Below are positions 11,691-24,150 of a DNA stretch of 64,000 nucleotides, piece by piece. Positions within the stretch are counted from its first letter, which is position 1. Every line of letters starts with the position of its first letter. The position numbers were made by a program, and so were the translations under genes. The notes beneath the pieces are model-generated. The model searched no databases, was not told where the DNA came from, and saw only the letters and a list, made by a program, of their open reading frames with translations. Origin of the DNA: Halichoerus grypus (taxonomy: Eukaryota > Chordata > Mammalia > Carnivora > Phocidae); assembly GCF_964656455.1 (NCBI RefSeq), contig NC_135713.1:189528187-189592186 (forward strand). Direction: 5' to 3'.

Positions 11691-12902
11691 GGTAGACCTC
11701 CATGTTACAAAAAGAACCTAAACTGGGGAAAATTAATGGTAGGTCAGTTATTCTCTTCAAGATGTTATTTTTGACACTGTGGAAGTCATTAACTTGAATC
11801 CTTATTACAGGAATAATGGGACTGAATCACACTTTATACAAACTGTGACGGAGGTTTTGACTCATCGTTGGTGCTAATCAAGACAAATATAATCGCCATG
11901 TTCCATTCCATAAACATCATGACAAGTTTGTAAAATAGAGCTAACACCTCATCGCAGCAATTTCAAAGAGGAGAATTACATGAAATACGATGGTGCTAAT
12001 ACAAGCTGAAATTCCAAAGAAAGCTTCTCCTTTATGCAAACTAAACTGTTTCTTTCCTTTAATTATGTCTCAAAAAAGAAGCTGAGTATAAACGGAAAGC
12101 ACAACATTTATCAACAATTCACTCCTTCAGTTACCATGCATACTACCAAATACAATCCAGAAAGATTTATGATTGTGCCAAAACAAGATGATGAGGTTCT
12201 ACATCCAGAATGTAGATTAACGTTAGAAGGATGACTCAGGACTAATGCCATCGGTCTGATAGACACTGAACCTATTTTTTAATCTCCTGAGAGTTCTTCA
12301 ACCATGGGACTGAATGCCAACTCAGGGAGATATTTCAGTAAATACAGCCACCTTTGACTACAGACTATTTTTTATTTGAGATGTCATTCCATGAAGCAAA
12401 GTAAATTTAGTAAGTGAAAATATAGTCTTGAATTCTTATGGATGTCCCCTACCCCTGCCAAAAATGACAAGCTGCTTGCTCAAAAGCTGTCACTAATTAG
12501 CAGCTGCTGCTGTAAAGAAAACCAAAGTAAGTGCCAATAAAAGCATATTGAACTGCAAGAGGGCCCTATGACAAGGAATGGAAGATGTAAGAAGCTATTT
12601 GTGACCAGTAAACTTTATAAATACTGCCAATCTAAATTTGGAAGAAGTGGGGGCAGGGCAATAATTGCAATATATATCCATTCATATTTAAACAAGGACT
12701 GGAATATTCTCCTAACATTCTGAAAGTCATATAAATCCCAGAATACTGAGGTTACTGAATTCCATGACAACTACTTCCACCTTTCTAACAGAAATCAATC
12801 TTGGTTTTGTAATTTCTCATTGTCAATACTTCTGTCTCTGGCACAGTAACACAAACAGCATTTGTAGACATCAAAAAAATTGAATTTAAAAAACACCTTT
12901 CA

Positions 12903-13006
12903 GGGGCACCTGGCTGGGTCAGTCAGTACAGCACACAACTCTTGGTCTCAGGGCTATGAGTTCAAGACCCACATTGGGTGTAGAGATTTCTTAAAAACAA
13001 AATCTT
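12903..13006 (+). mobile_element. Old short CAN-SINE
   Basis: Older subfamily: GGGGCACCTGGCTGG head, AACTCTTGGTCTCAGGG middle, TTGGGTGTAGAGATT end, without the long TC-rich 3' part. Confidence 0.85.
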
Positions 13007-13007
13007 A

Positions 13008-13205
13008 GGGGCGCCTGGGTGGCTCAGTCGTTGGGCGTCTGCCTTCAGCTTGGGTCGTGGTCCCAGGGTCCTGGGATTGAGCCCCATGTCGGGCTCCCTG
13101 CTCTGCGGGAAGCCTGCTTCTCCCTCTCCCACTCCCCCTGCTTGTGTTCCCTCTCTCGCTATGTCTCTGTCAAATAAATAAAATCTTTAAAAAAAAAAAT
13201 CTTAA
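13008..13205 (+). mobile_element. CAN-SINE
   Basis: Young copy inserted into the A-rich tail of the older one; AAAATCTTA is repeated at both ends. Confidence 0.93.
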
Positions 13206-13284
13206 AAAAGTAAATAATAAAAAATGCCTTTCATATTCTAATGGCTTCGGCCCAAACTCCTATAGTTCTGAACCTAACTGGTGA

Positions 13285-13375
13285 CCCTCCATTTTACAGG
13301 GTGAGAAAATGGAGTCAAGGATAGCAGAAATCATCTGCCCAGTGTCACTGAGCAAGGGATACAACGCTAGAAAAC
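13285..13375 (-). repeat. MIR fragment
   Basis: CCATTTTACAGGGTGAGAAAATGGAG is the reverse-oriented MIR core, diverged. Confidence 0.5.
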
Positions 13376-13717
13376 CTTTACTGGCCCTATGTTTAATGTT
13401 CTGATTAAGAGGCTCTAAAATAGTCCACAGATTAAGATCCTGCTTGAAATCTAAATTGCATTGGTTGCTTTTCAAATCATTCTCCAAGGCTCTCCGTCTT
13501 ACCCATCAGCTCTCACAGTATATATCTTTTTTCTCTCAACACGTTAGTTTCTGTCCTTTAAAACAATTAGGGATATTTCCTCCTTCAGTTTAGTTCTCTC
13601 ACTCTCTTTCTCCCTATCCTTCCAGGTAGCCTGATAGAGAGCCGTGACTATTTTATTTATACTTGGGCCATAGGGTCTGCTTGTCTCTGTAGCAACTACT
13701 CGGAAAAATGAGAATGA

Positions 13718-13920
13718 AAAAGAAGGAAGGAAGGAAGAAAAGGGAGGGGAGGGGAGGGGAGGGGAGGGGAGGGGAGGGAAGGAAGGAAGGAAGGAAGGAA
13801 GGAAGGAAGGAAGGAAGGAAGGAAGGAAGGGAGGGAGGGAGGGAGGGAGGGAATGGAAAGGAGGGATGAAGGGATAGACTGGAAAAAGAAGGAAAGGAAA
13901 GGAAAGGGAGGGAAGGACAA
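13718..13920 (+). repeat. Polypurine tract with GGGGA and GGAA repeats
   Basis: About 200 almost pure purine bases: AAGG units, then GGGGA repeats (13743-13777), then about 11 GGAA units, GGGA units and AAAGG units. GGAA arrays can bind ETS factors and such tracts can form triplex DNA; neither is shown here. Confidence 0.9.
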
Positions 13921-14374
13921 GGAAGATATAATGAGAAAAGAAAATAGAAAAGAAACAAGTTATGAGCATAATTTCTTAATGAAGCTACAATCAAAACCTC
14001 CTCTCTTGCAGTTGTTGTCCCTTATGTAGAGTTTGCCTTAGTGTCTGTATAAACAATTACAACAATGTACCAGTAATTTTCCAGTTCATCATCAGGCTAA
14101 AAGAAGGAGAACAATTTGCTTTATGAAACATGGAGAAAGACTAATCTCTGCTATTACTGTCAGTGCAGGTTTATCAGCAAGACCTGGAGGAGATAAGCCT
14201 ACAGACATAAAGATTAGGAATCACATTTTCAAAGCCTTAATAACCCCCTAGTGGTATGCAACAAGCTGCTGAATTAACTTGTCTTTGGATACTTATTTTG
14301 TATGCATCACTGGCTAGGTCTAGGTACAGAGCAAAAACTAAAAAATCTGGGGAAAGAAAAGAAAAAAGAACCAG

Positions 14375-14632
14375 ACACAAAGGGACAAATGTTGTAGGAT
14401 TCCACTTAACATGAGGCACCTAGAGTAGTCAAACTTCGAGAAAGTAGAATGGTGGTTGCCAGAGGCTGGAGGAGAGGGGAGTGGGGAGCTACTGTTTGAT
14501 GCATACAGTTTCACTGTGGGATGATGAAACAGTTCTGGAGATGAATGGTGACAGTTGACTGAAAATGTCAATGTACTTAATGGAACGGCACTGGTTAAAC
14601 TGGTACATTTATCATATACACACACATTTTTT
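14375..14632 (+). mobile_element. L1M-type 3' end
   Basis: TGAGGCACCTAGAGTAGTCAA, AATGGTGGTTGCCAGAGGC and ACAGTTCTGGAGATGAATGG follow L1M 3' UTR order. Confidence 0.8.
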
Positions 14633-14924
14633 AATGGGGGATAAAAAGCCAGTTCTCACCTAGTGAACTCACATTTCTTCCAGGTCTAACTCTAAAATGC
14701 AAAAGAAACAAAGGGAATTGGCTTTGCCCTCTTGTTTTTCCCACAGTAAAAGGCAATGCTTTCTGCCCTTTGGAAGGCTGACGCAGTCTCTGGATATACC
14801 GTCTGTATCGAGATTCCATTATAAATGGAATTAAGGTATCTTCAACACCAGCCAGTGCTTATTACCAAAGATGAGTAACTGCCTACCATAAACAAAAGTG
14901 GATCAACCCTCTCACAGAAGCAGT

Positions 14925-15065
14925 TAAGTATTTACTGGATAAATACTTACTGAGCATCTGTTAGATGCCAGGTTCTGTTCTAGGTACTGAGGATACAGCA
15001 GTGAACAAAACAGAGAAACATTTTACAGAATTAGATCCTAGTATTAAACAGTTTAAAGTTCAAAT
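14925..15065. repeat. Ancient interspersed repeat, family not assigned
   Basis: TTACTGAGCATCTGTTAGATGCCAGG and GATACAGCAGTGAACAAAAC are common mammalian-wide repeat motifs; I cannot name the family. Confidence 0.45.
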
Positions 15066-15116
15066 AAATACAGACTATGCTATACTTTCTCATTTTTGCC
15101 TTTAATTTTCTTCTTC

Positions 15117-15307
15117 GGGGCGCCTGGATGGCTCAGTCATTAACCGTCTGCCTTCAGCTCAGGTCATGATCCCGGGGTCCTGGGATCGAGCCCCACATCG
15201 GGCTCCCTGCTCTGCGGGAAGCCTGCTTCTCCCTCTCCCACTCCCCCTGCTTGTGTTCCCTCTCTCGCTGTGTCTCTGTCAAATAAATAAATAAAATCTT
15301 AAAAAAA
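15117..15307 (+). mobile_element. CAN-SINE
   Basis: Full-length young copy in a T-rich target. Confidence 0.94.
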
Positions 15308-15499
15308 TTTTTTTTTCTTCCTTTTTTTTCTGTTGGGGGAAAAGGGTACCACCTATTAGAGAATCTTACTAGTAAAGAGCAAAGTCTGTGTATTCAAACC
15401 AATATTTGGAAAAAAAGTTTTAAAAGCACCTCAACAAAATCAAACAGAGAGGGTGAAGACTGGCTTTTGAGAAAGGCATGGCAATGTGAAAGCAATTTC

Positions 15500-15718
15500 T
15501 TTTTTTTTTTTTTTTTTTTTTTTTAAATATTTTATTTTATTTATTAGAGAGAACGAGAGAGAGAGAGAGAGAGAGAGAGCATGAGAGGGGGGAGGGTCAG
15601 AGGGAGAAGCAGACTCCCCAGAGCAGGGAGCCTGATATGGGACTCGATCCTGGGACTCCAGGTTCATGACCTGAGCCGAAGGCAGTCGCTTAACCAACTG
15701 AGCCACCCAGGCACCCCC
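15500..15718 (-). mobile_element. CAN-SINE
   Basis: Reverse copy with a 24-base poly-T and long GA run; flanked by TGAAAGCAATTTCT. Confidence 0.95.
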
Positions 15719-16342
15719 TGAAAGCAATTTCTGATAAAAACAGGACATCTGTTCATCCTCGTTGAAAGCTGGTCATCTCTAAGGAGCTATATAGTACGTG
15801 CAAAACAAATCAGGTCTAATCAAGGATTCCACAGTTAAGATCATTTCAGTGTGGTATTAGTCTAGCTTTTTTCCAAGATATACAGTTTTATATGGAAGAT
15901 AGCTTTCCTGCTTGATACACTCAAATCAAGTCATTTATCTTTCAAAGATGATTTGCAGATTCAATCTCTACAAGGTACTAAAAATACAGGGCAGAGAGTT
16001 AAAAATTCAATGGTACTCAAGTTTCTACCTATCAATGCATAGCAGCAGCACAAGGTGGTAGGTGGCTAGCAAACACTTCGTTTCTTCTTTTCCTATGGCA
16101 TAAAATATAGGTCAAATTCTACTAAAATAACAAGTACCATCACAGTGAAAACCTAGGTATAACAAAAATATTTTGAAATACTTGAAAATGCCCCACCTGT
16201 TTCTCAATTCAACACAACCATCTTTTGTTCAATATAATGATGAATATAATGAATTTTAAAACAAACGAATCAGATTCCCTGGAGCATAACAACTGCTTGT
16301 ATGCTCTTAAATTTTCATTTCTAAGGAAATATTTTTAATATT

Positions 16343-16526
16343 CTTTTTTTTAAAGATTTTATTTATTTATTTGGCAGAGAGAGACACAGCGAGAGAGGGA
16401 ACACAAGCAGGGGGAGTGGGAGAGGGAGAAGCAGTCTCCCCACTGACCAGGGGCTCAATCCCAGGATCCTGGGATCATGACCTGAGCTGAAGGCAGACGC
16501 TTAACGACTGAGCCACCCAGGCACCT
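16343..16526 (-). mobile_element. CAN-SINE
   Basis: Reverse copy flanked by TTAATATTCTT. Confidence 0.94.
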
Positions 16527-16576
16527 ATTGTTAATATTCTTAAAAAAAGGAATTTTTTTTTTTTAAGATTTTATTT

Positions 16577-16774
16577 GGGACGCCTGGGTGGCTCAGTCCA
16601 TTAAGCATCTGCCTTCGGCTCAGGTCATGATCCCAGGGTCCTGCAATCGAGCCCCACACCGGGCTCCCTGCTCAGTGGGGAGCCTACTTCTCCCTCTCCC
16701 TCTGCCTGCCTCTCTGCCTACTTGTGCTCGCTCCCTGTCAAATAAATAAATAAAATCTTAAAAAAAAAAAAAAG
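16577..16774 (+). mobile_element. CAN-SINE
   Basis: Forward copy directly preceded by an orphan poly-T plus AAGATTTTATTT stub (16551-16576) that looks like the tail of another, reverse copy. Confidence 0.92.
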
Positions 16775-16858
16775 CAACATAGAAGTTCTATCCATTTCTT
16801 CAAGGGTTCCTTCTAGAATCAGAGATCTAAAAAGACCATTAAGATAAATTAAGTAGAG

Positions 16859-16983
16859 GGGTGCCTGGGTGGCTCAGTCAGTTAAGCAACTGACTCTTGA
16901 TATCAGCTCAGGTCTTGATCTCAGGGTCACAAGTTCAAGCTCCATGTTGGGCTCCATGCCCACTGTGGAACCTACTTAAAAAA
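16859..16983 (+). mobile_element. Old short CAN-SINE
   Basis: Older subfamily with AACTGACTCTTGATATCAGC insert and short tail. Confidence 0.88.
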
Positions 16984-16987
16984 TAAA

Positions 16988-16988
16988 T

Positions 16989-17021
<33 letters not shown>
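16988..17021 (+). repeat. GATA microsatellite
   Basis: Eight GATA units grown from the A-rich tail of the adjacent SINE; likely length-polymorphic. Confidence 0.95.
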
Positions 17022-17353
17022 GGTAGAAAGGCCTGAAGAATGGCAGGAACTGGGGCTTAGGCATTACCTAGGTTCCAAAATCTATCAATTTGGTCTTCTG
17101 AAGCTCTATTTGTTCAGTCTTTCACACATAGTTGGTGTTATCCTCACCTCATCTACAGAGAACTAAAAATTACCCCCCTCCTTAGGGGAGTATCTTCAAA
17201 GACTAAACTAATATTAGGGGGTCAAATCTCTTTTGAAAGGACAAAATTTCATCTGTAACCAGAAGATCTCAAATTCCAAGCATCAACTTTATGTATACCA
17301 TAAAAATGAATAGTAGCTAAGATCAAAAGATCTTCTTTTCTAGGCAAATTCAG

Positions 17354-17358
<5 letters not shown>

Positions 17359-17393
<35 letters not shown>
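17359..17393 (+). repeat. CA microsatellite
   Basis: About 17 CA units, imperfect at the right end. Confidence 0.95.
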
Positions 17394-17395
<2 letters not shown>

Positions 17396-17997
17396 CACAC
17401 ACAGAAGGAAAACAAAATAACAAAAAAAATCTACCTAAAAGTGATTTGATAGTTGAGTTATACCTAAAACAGAATGGGCTGTTTTATGTTTTAGTTTTCA
17501 GAGTTGTAAGTAAGGTCATATAGGTGACAAGAGACAATTTAGGCTGATGCATCAAAGTTCAATACTCAAGCCCCTGACCTTTCTGTTATAAAAACAACAA
17601 GCAACTTCAAACATCTTCCCCATATCCTCTTCCTGGTCACTTTAAAAATGGAGTCATATTCCAAAATGCACTTGCACATGTGTTGTTTGGAACATGGAAT
17701 ATTTTCCCATAGGAACAAAGTTATAAAGAGATGAAAAATACCTAGGTAAACCCCAAAACCTCAGCTGATCTACATTCTTGCAAAACCTAGTTACCTTTTA
17801 TAATTTTGTTTCTGAAGGAAAAGATGTTAGAATTTCTAGTCAGGGATACCATTAGTAACCAAATAATCCCTCTAGCCCTCTCTGTTCTCCATCCCAGCTG
17901 CCACACAGCACAGACTGGTCTTCTATTCCTAAGAAAAGAGAAGGGCTTCCAGGAGGTAGATAATGCTTCAACCATACCTCAGCGCAGCAGTTTTGTT

Positions 17998-18197
17998 TTG
18001 TTTAAGATTTATTTGCTTGAGAGAGAGAGAGAGTGCGTGCAAGCAGGAGGAAAGGGCAGAGGGAGACCGAGAATCCCAAGCAGACTCCCTGCTGAGTGCG
18101 GAGCCTGACGTGGAGCTTGATCCCACGACCCTGAGATCATGACCTGAGCCGAAACCAAGAGTGGGACACTTAACCGACTGCGCCACCCAGGCATCCC
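17998..18197 (-). mobile_element. CAN-SINE
   Basis: Diverged reverse copy flanked by AGCGCAGCAGTTTT / AGTGCAACAGTTTT. Confidence 0.92.
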
Positions 18198-18435
18198 AGT
18201 GCAACAGTTTTTTTTTAAAAAGGAAGTGCATCTGTGTATGTGTATTTTGGGGTGGGGGTCTGGTGGGAAATTTTAGGGGTATCATCTTCTTTAGGTAACA
18301 GTAGCTTTGGCTCCCTTATAGAGCAATGGCTTCAATTCCCAGAGGGCAAGAGACCCTATTTGTATTTGAGTTATTTGCAGGCTAGATATTAAAAGTTGGA
18401 GACCAGCCTATATTTTATTTCTTTAGAACTAGGCC

Positions 18436-19270
18436 TGTAACTGTACTGTTCAATATGACAGCCACTAGCCACATGTGCAATTGGTACTTGAAATGTGGCT
18501 AGTATGACTGAGGACCTGAATTTGTTATTTTATTTTAATAAACTTAAATGTAAACTTAAAAAATTGATGCTCGATTTAGTTATTGGAAAACTTTCAAGTA
18601 TGTTTGGGACAACTTGGGTATGTGACTCCATTAACTGAAAGTCTTATGAAATCTGAACACAGTTTGTGTATATATTTTTTACCCAGTTCATACATTTCTG
18701 ATGAAAATTTTGCATCCAAACTGAGATATGGTATAAGTATAAAATACACACCAGATTTCAAAGACTTGGCACAGAAAAAGGAATGTAAAATACCTCATTA
18801 GTTTTTATATTGATTACATGTTGAAATGACAATATTTTGAATATACTAGGTTAAAGAAAATATATTTTAAAATCGATTTCACTTGTTTCTCTTTGCTTTT
18901 TTAAAGGTAGCTACTAGTTATACATGTTGCAAATATCTTCTCAGTAGCTTGCTTTTTTCTTTGGTGGTTTTTTTTTTTTTTTTAAAGATTTTATTTGTTT
19001 ATTTGACAGAGAAACACAGCGAGAGAGGGAACATAAGCAGGGGCAGAGGGAGAGGGAGAAGCAGGCTTCCCGCAGAGCAGGGAGCCTGATGCGGGGCTCG
19101 ATCCCAGGACACTGAGCCGAAGGCAGACGCTTAACGACTGAGCCACCCAGACGCCCCTCATTGGTGGTTCTGTTGAACAGAAGTTCTTCCTCTCAATGAA
19201 GATTGGTGATTTAAAAAAAATAAAGCTAGCTACTAGAAAATTGCATTTATATTTTTATGTGGACAGTGCT
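18436..19270. mobile_element. hAT-type DNA transposon relic, split by a SINE
   Basis: Starts ACTGTACTGTTCAATATGAC with GCCACTAGCCACATGTG and ends TTTTATGTGGACAGTGCTT, matching a common mammalian non-autonomous hAT family. It contains a later SINE at 18968-19157. The exact family name is not certain. Confidence 0.6.
18968..19157 (-). mobile_element. CAN-SINE
   Basis: Reverse copy nested in the DNA-transposon relic; flanked by approximately CTTTGGTGGTT / CATTGGTGGTT. Confidence 0.94.
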
Positions 19271-19894
19271 TATCCGTAACATAAATATTTTACATATCCC
19301 TTTGTAACTCCTGTGTACAGTTTTCTAGTTCATATATGTCTTATCTGTAACATGAATAATTTTCCTTCTGTTTTGTTTAGAAGAAGAACATTCTGAAAGC
19401 AATCCTAAGCTTTTAAATTAAAGAAATAAAGTTTTACTATACTTACTGAAATGTGAGAATGAAATTACACCATTGGAGTTGAAAGTGGACAGATTATTGT
19501 TTTTAAAAATTACCAATCTGTTACTACTTCTATAGGAACACATGTTTAAGACTACATCTAGTGTATCTTTAATGGAACTACTGGTGATTATCTACCATCT
19601 GCTCAAAGAATGTGAAATTCATTTTGAGTCAGATTAAAAATCTATCCTAATGCATATTTCAGAGGCAGTCCATGAAAATTCTCACCTTTATTATTCTCTG
19701 AAAAAATTGTAATGATCCAAATAAAATGTCCAATAATTAAAACAATGGGGAATATTCAGAGACACACTGATCTCTGCAACAGAACAGAGAAGCAGTGGAT
19801 CTGAGCAGATATGAGGACTTAGAATATATGCTAAACATGTACTGTATCAGTAGAGAAAGAGGGAGCTGGTGGAAAATAGTTGATTTTTTTTTTC

Positions 19895-20015
19895 TTTTGA
19901 TAACTGGCTCACCATTTGGAATTGATTTAGGTTAAAACTGTTAATACATGTGAAACATTTAGCTCAATGCTTGGCACATAGTGAGTGATCAATAAATAGT
20001 ATTATTTTTAGAAAA
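19895..20015 (+). repeat. MIR fragment
   Basis: GTTAATACATGTGAAACATTTAGC then TGGCACATAGTGAGTGATCAATAAA matches the MIR 3' part. Confidence 0.6.
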
Positions 20016-20019
20016 ACAA

Positions 20020-21015
20020 AGCTACATTCCCACCTCACTTCTTACATAGAAACAGATTCCAGATGGATGGAGAAACTTAATGCAAAAAAATAACCACAAA
20101 ATATTCTAAAAGAAAATACAAATGAAAATTTTATAATCTTTGTGTAGAAATGGTTTTTCTAAGCATGTCTTAATAGCCAGACCAGAGAAGAAAAAACTAT
20201 TAGACAACATAAAAATGTAACATTTGGTACTGCAAAAAAATAATACACAAAGTTGAAAGGCAAGAAAAGAGAAAAAACCAGGAGGGAATTTTTTTTTTTT
20301 TTTTGAAGATTTTATTTATTTGACAAAGAGAGACACAGCAAGAGAGGGAACACAAGCAGGGGGAGTGGGATAGGGAGAAGCAGGCTTCCCGCGGAGCAGG
20401 GAACCCGATGCGGGGCTCGATCCCAGGACGCTGGGATCATGACCTGAGCCGAAGGCAGACTCTTAAGGACTAAGCCACCCAGGCGCCCCAACCGGGAGGG
20501 AATTACTTGTAATACGTAAGACAGAAAGATCTTTGGGAAAACTCAAACAGCTATATAGAAAAAAGGCTAATTATATAAAAGGGCAAAGGACAAGAAGAAA
20601 CAAAATGGCCAATAAACATGTGAAACACTAACCTTGTTAGAAATCAAAGAAATATAAATATGAGAGACTAGCAAAGATATAAAGGTTATCAATACTCAGT
20701 TACAGAAGATGTGGGGAAATGCCATCCCTATCATACACTAGTTCTTGGTAGGCATGTTGACTGGGGTGATCTTTTTGGAGGGTGCACTATCTATGTAAAC
20801 TGCTCAGCAACTCTACTTCTAGAACTTACATTAAGAGGATGGTCCAGTAAATGCAAAAAAACCCACTCAACCTAAGAATCTGCACCAGTGTTGTTTATAA
20901 AAGAGAAAAACTGGAAACAACTTAAATATCCACTAATAGATATTAGTGGATTAACTAAATTATGCTAGGGCTATGCAATGAAATACAGACCTTAAAATGT
21001 TGAGATAGACTGATA
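20020..21015 (+). mobile_element. Old L1 3' region, split by a SINE
   Basis: Segments GATGGAGAAACTTAATGC, AAATGGCCAATAAACATGTG and AATATCCACTAATAGATATT follow L1M ORF2-end and 3' UTR order. Multiple stops; the SINE 20290-20489 interrupts it. Confidence 0.75.
20290..20489 (-). mobile_element. CAN-SINE
   Basis: Reverse copy flanked by CCAGGAGGGAATT / CCGGGAGGGAATT. Confidence 0.95.
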
Positions 21016-21175
21016 GTGAGTTCCTGGGTGGGGGGAATAAGTCCTTCCTGAGCCCTCAGGTAACAAGATCAGACTAAAGGTTTTTAAATAAGTCCACATT
21101 TTGTAAATCTGGATTATTTATCTCTTCTCCATATCCCCCCACTTCCACTACTGCATTAATGGAGGGCTGGTTGTT

Positions 21176-21326
21176 TATTTTAGGGGTTTGTAACCTTGAG
21201 TCCATGGACCTCTTGAAATGTATGCAAAATTTTATGTGTATGTGTATTTTATTGGGAAGAGAGTCAATGGTTTCATTAGAGTCTCAAGAGGTCCCCTAAT
21301 CCCCAAATGGTTAAGAACCACTGGCA
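21176..21326. mobile_element. hAT-Charlie-like relic
   Basis: GTCCATGGACCTCTTGAAAT and the terminus GGTTAAGAACCACTGG are typical of short hAT-Charlie relics. Confidence 0.5.
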
Positions 21327-21558
21327 AATATAGTTTAATGGGGCAAGTTGTTATCTAATTTGGCCTTAAGAAGTGTATGTGATTGTACAGACCATTCATT
21401 CACCAGTCAACAAATATTAACCAAGTCTTACCTTGATTGGTAGCCCAATTACTGGAAAATTTTGAAATAAATTTCTTTACTCACTTTGGAAGTATTTTTA
21501 AATACACATACATACACAACCCCAAAAGCCCTCTGGCAGCTAAGAAACAAAAAGCAGA

Positions 21559-21763
21559 TTGAAGACGGGCATCTTGGTAGCTAAGCGTCTGCCTTCAGCT
21601 CAGGTCATGATCCCAGGGTCCTGGGATCGAGTCCCACACCGGGCTCCCTGCTCAGCGGGAAGCCTGCTTCTCCCTCTCCCACTCCCCCCGCTTGTGTTCC
21701 CTCTCTCGCTGTCTCTCTCTCTGTCAAATAAATAAATAAAATCTTAAAAAAAAAAAAAAAGCA
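21559..21763 (+). mobile_element. CAN-SINE with altered 5' end
   Basis: The standard head is replaced by GAAGACGGGCATCTTGGTAG joined to CTAAGCGTCTGCC. Flanked by AAAAAGCAGA, so the altered head arose at or before insertion. Confidence 0.9.
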
Positions 21764-22137
21764 GACAAGAGTTTCAAACAAAATTATAATGTTAACTTTT
21801 GAAAGAAGTAATCTTTTTTATTGTCTTTTGAATGTTACATATATTTGAGCTCCTTTAAAGAGATAATCTTAAGATTTACAGACTTGGGAAAGACTTATCT
21901 TTGTAAGAATAACCAAGTTCTCCAAAATCAGATAAAGATTAGAACACAATCAAGTAACTAGTTCTAAATTAAGAAAGCAACAAATCATTTTATATCTTAA
22001 TTTAAAAATATATCCTATAATTTACTGATGCCATGTTATAAAATATATGATGTTAAATTTGAAGCCCCAAATTTATATGATTTTTTAAATATCTCGGTTT
22101 GATAAATATGATTCAGGTACATAAAAGATGAAAGGGA

Positions 22138-22330
22138 GGGGCGCCTGGGTGGCTCAGTAGGTTGAGCATCTGACTTCATTCAGCTCAGCTCACGATCTCA
22201 GGGTCCGGGGATGGAGACCCACGTTGGGCTCCCCACTCAGCAGGGGTCTGCTTGTCCCTCTGTCCCCCCTGTTCTGCTCGTACCTCTCTCTCTCAAACAA
22301 ATAAATAAAATCTTTAAAAAAAAAAAAAGA
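22138..22330 (+). mobile_element. CAN-SINE
   Basis: Forward copy with a small internal repeat (CATTCAGCTCAGCTCACG). Confidence 0.92.
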
Positions 22331-22797
22331 AGAAAGGGGATTATTCTAACTGGTCATAACAATATCACAGTGATAAAACAGATTAGAGAGAAAATCAGCA
22401 ATGATAAATACACTGAAGCTAAACGGAAACATAATTTTGGATTAAATGAGATTGATCACATTTTCAGGAGGCAGAGAAGGTAAGAAGTAATAAGCAAAAA
22501 AGAACAAGAAAATCAGCAGGATTTATTTATGAAGGCATATTGGGCAATATATGTTTATGGTTTTATCTTTAATACATGAAAATATTTATTCATTTTTATA
22601 CATCTGAATTAACTACTTATGGATTTAGGTTTACAAAGCACTAAAAAGTACTATATGATTTCTCTTTATGTTTTAGTATTCTCAAAATTGACTTAAAATT
22701 CTGTTACAGCAAATTCCATTACAATAAATTACAAGGCATAATCCAGGTTAAGAAAGATTTTTACTGAGCTGAATTTTACATAAAATAAGTAGGCCTG

Positions 22798-22899
22798 AGG
22801 TGCCTGGCTGGCCCCGTCGGAAGAACATGCAACTCTTGAACTTGGGGTTGTGAGTTCAAGCCCCACATTGGGTGTAGAATTACTTTTAAAAAAATCTTG
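22798..22899 (+). mobile_element. Old short CAN-SINE
   Basis: Older subfamily; ends TTGGGTGTAGAATTACTT. Confidence 0.85.
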
Positions 22900-22900
22900 A

Positions 22901-23108
22901 GGCGCCTGGGTGGCTCAGTTGGTTAAGTGTCTGATTTTGGCTCAGGTCATGATTTCCAGGTCCTGGGATCAAGCCCCAAGTGGGGCTCCCTGCTCAGTGG
23001 GGAATCTGCTTCTTCCTCTCCCTCTGCCTCTCCCCCTGCTTGTGCTCTGTCTCCCTCTCTCTCTCAAATGAATAAATAAAATCTTTAAAAAAAATTAAAA
23101 TAAAATAA
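22901..23108 (+). mobile_element. CAN-SINE
   Basis: Forward copy joined to the A-tail of the older SINE. Confidence 0.92.
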
Positions 23109-24150
23109 AGTAAGTAGGTCTTCTGCTGGGCTCAAATATATATATTTTTTAAGATTGTAATTTTATTTGCTGAAAAAGTGCTAAGACTTAAAACTTGTGC
23201 TCCAGAATTCCTAAAACATCAACTTGTAATTTATTTTCATTTTTCTTCTTTAAACTTCTTAAAATGTGAAAAGGCTTTTGAATACTAAATCTAGTTACAA
23301 AGAAACTATTTAATGTGAATTTAATTAAGGAAGAACACAAGTCTCTTGTATTAGCAATGACATACACCCAAGAGAAAGTATCTTTCACTAGAGATTTCCT
23401 TTACCAGATATTCCCAAATGAATACCATAATAAACATTTAAAGAAGTCATTAAGCATGACTAATGGAATTACAAGGGAAAAAAATCCATAAACCTAGCTA
23501 TCTTTGTATCATCACGAAAGAGAAAGCAGTACAAAAGCAAATACACAAAATATAATGAAATAATATAATATTCACAGGGTTACCAGAAGTTAAAATAAAC
23601 TAGACCTATTTTTTTTCAAAAGTTGAAAAAAAAACAAACACACATCTTCAATATGAAATGAATGGTAACTTAGCAGGGCACATACACAAATAAAGCAATA
23701 TAATCTCTTTATTACATTTATAAAACAATATATAATTCACCATCAGCTTATATATAAAAAATGGACCACTCCACCAAGTATAGGAAATAACTCAGTCCAC
23801 AAGTTCAAATTATGTTAACTCTGAAAACGTTAAATATAATTAGAATGGTTTTAATATAGTTCTTCAACAAAAAATGTCATAAACCATACCAAATTAATAT
23901 ACTATGCCAAATATTTAACACAAACATCACAAACTACTCATTTTCTGCTCCTAAAAACAAAATACTAACTGAAAATAAAAACAAGTTTCTCATTCTAAAC
24001 CAACACACAAAAGTCATTTTAAAAATAACTTTCCCCCAGCTTTATTTTTCATTGAGATATACCTGACATAAAACATTGTGTAAATTTAAGGTATATAATG
24101 TAGTAATTTCATATATATCTCTCTCTTAAAATGTTTACTAAAATAAGATC

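Noticed and set aside
13544..13994. Minus-strand Ser/Pro/Phe-rich frames of 113-141 residues
   Set aside because: They are translations of the polypurine repeat.
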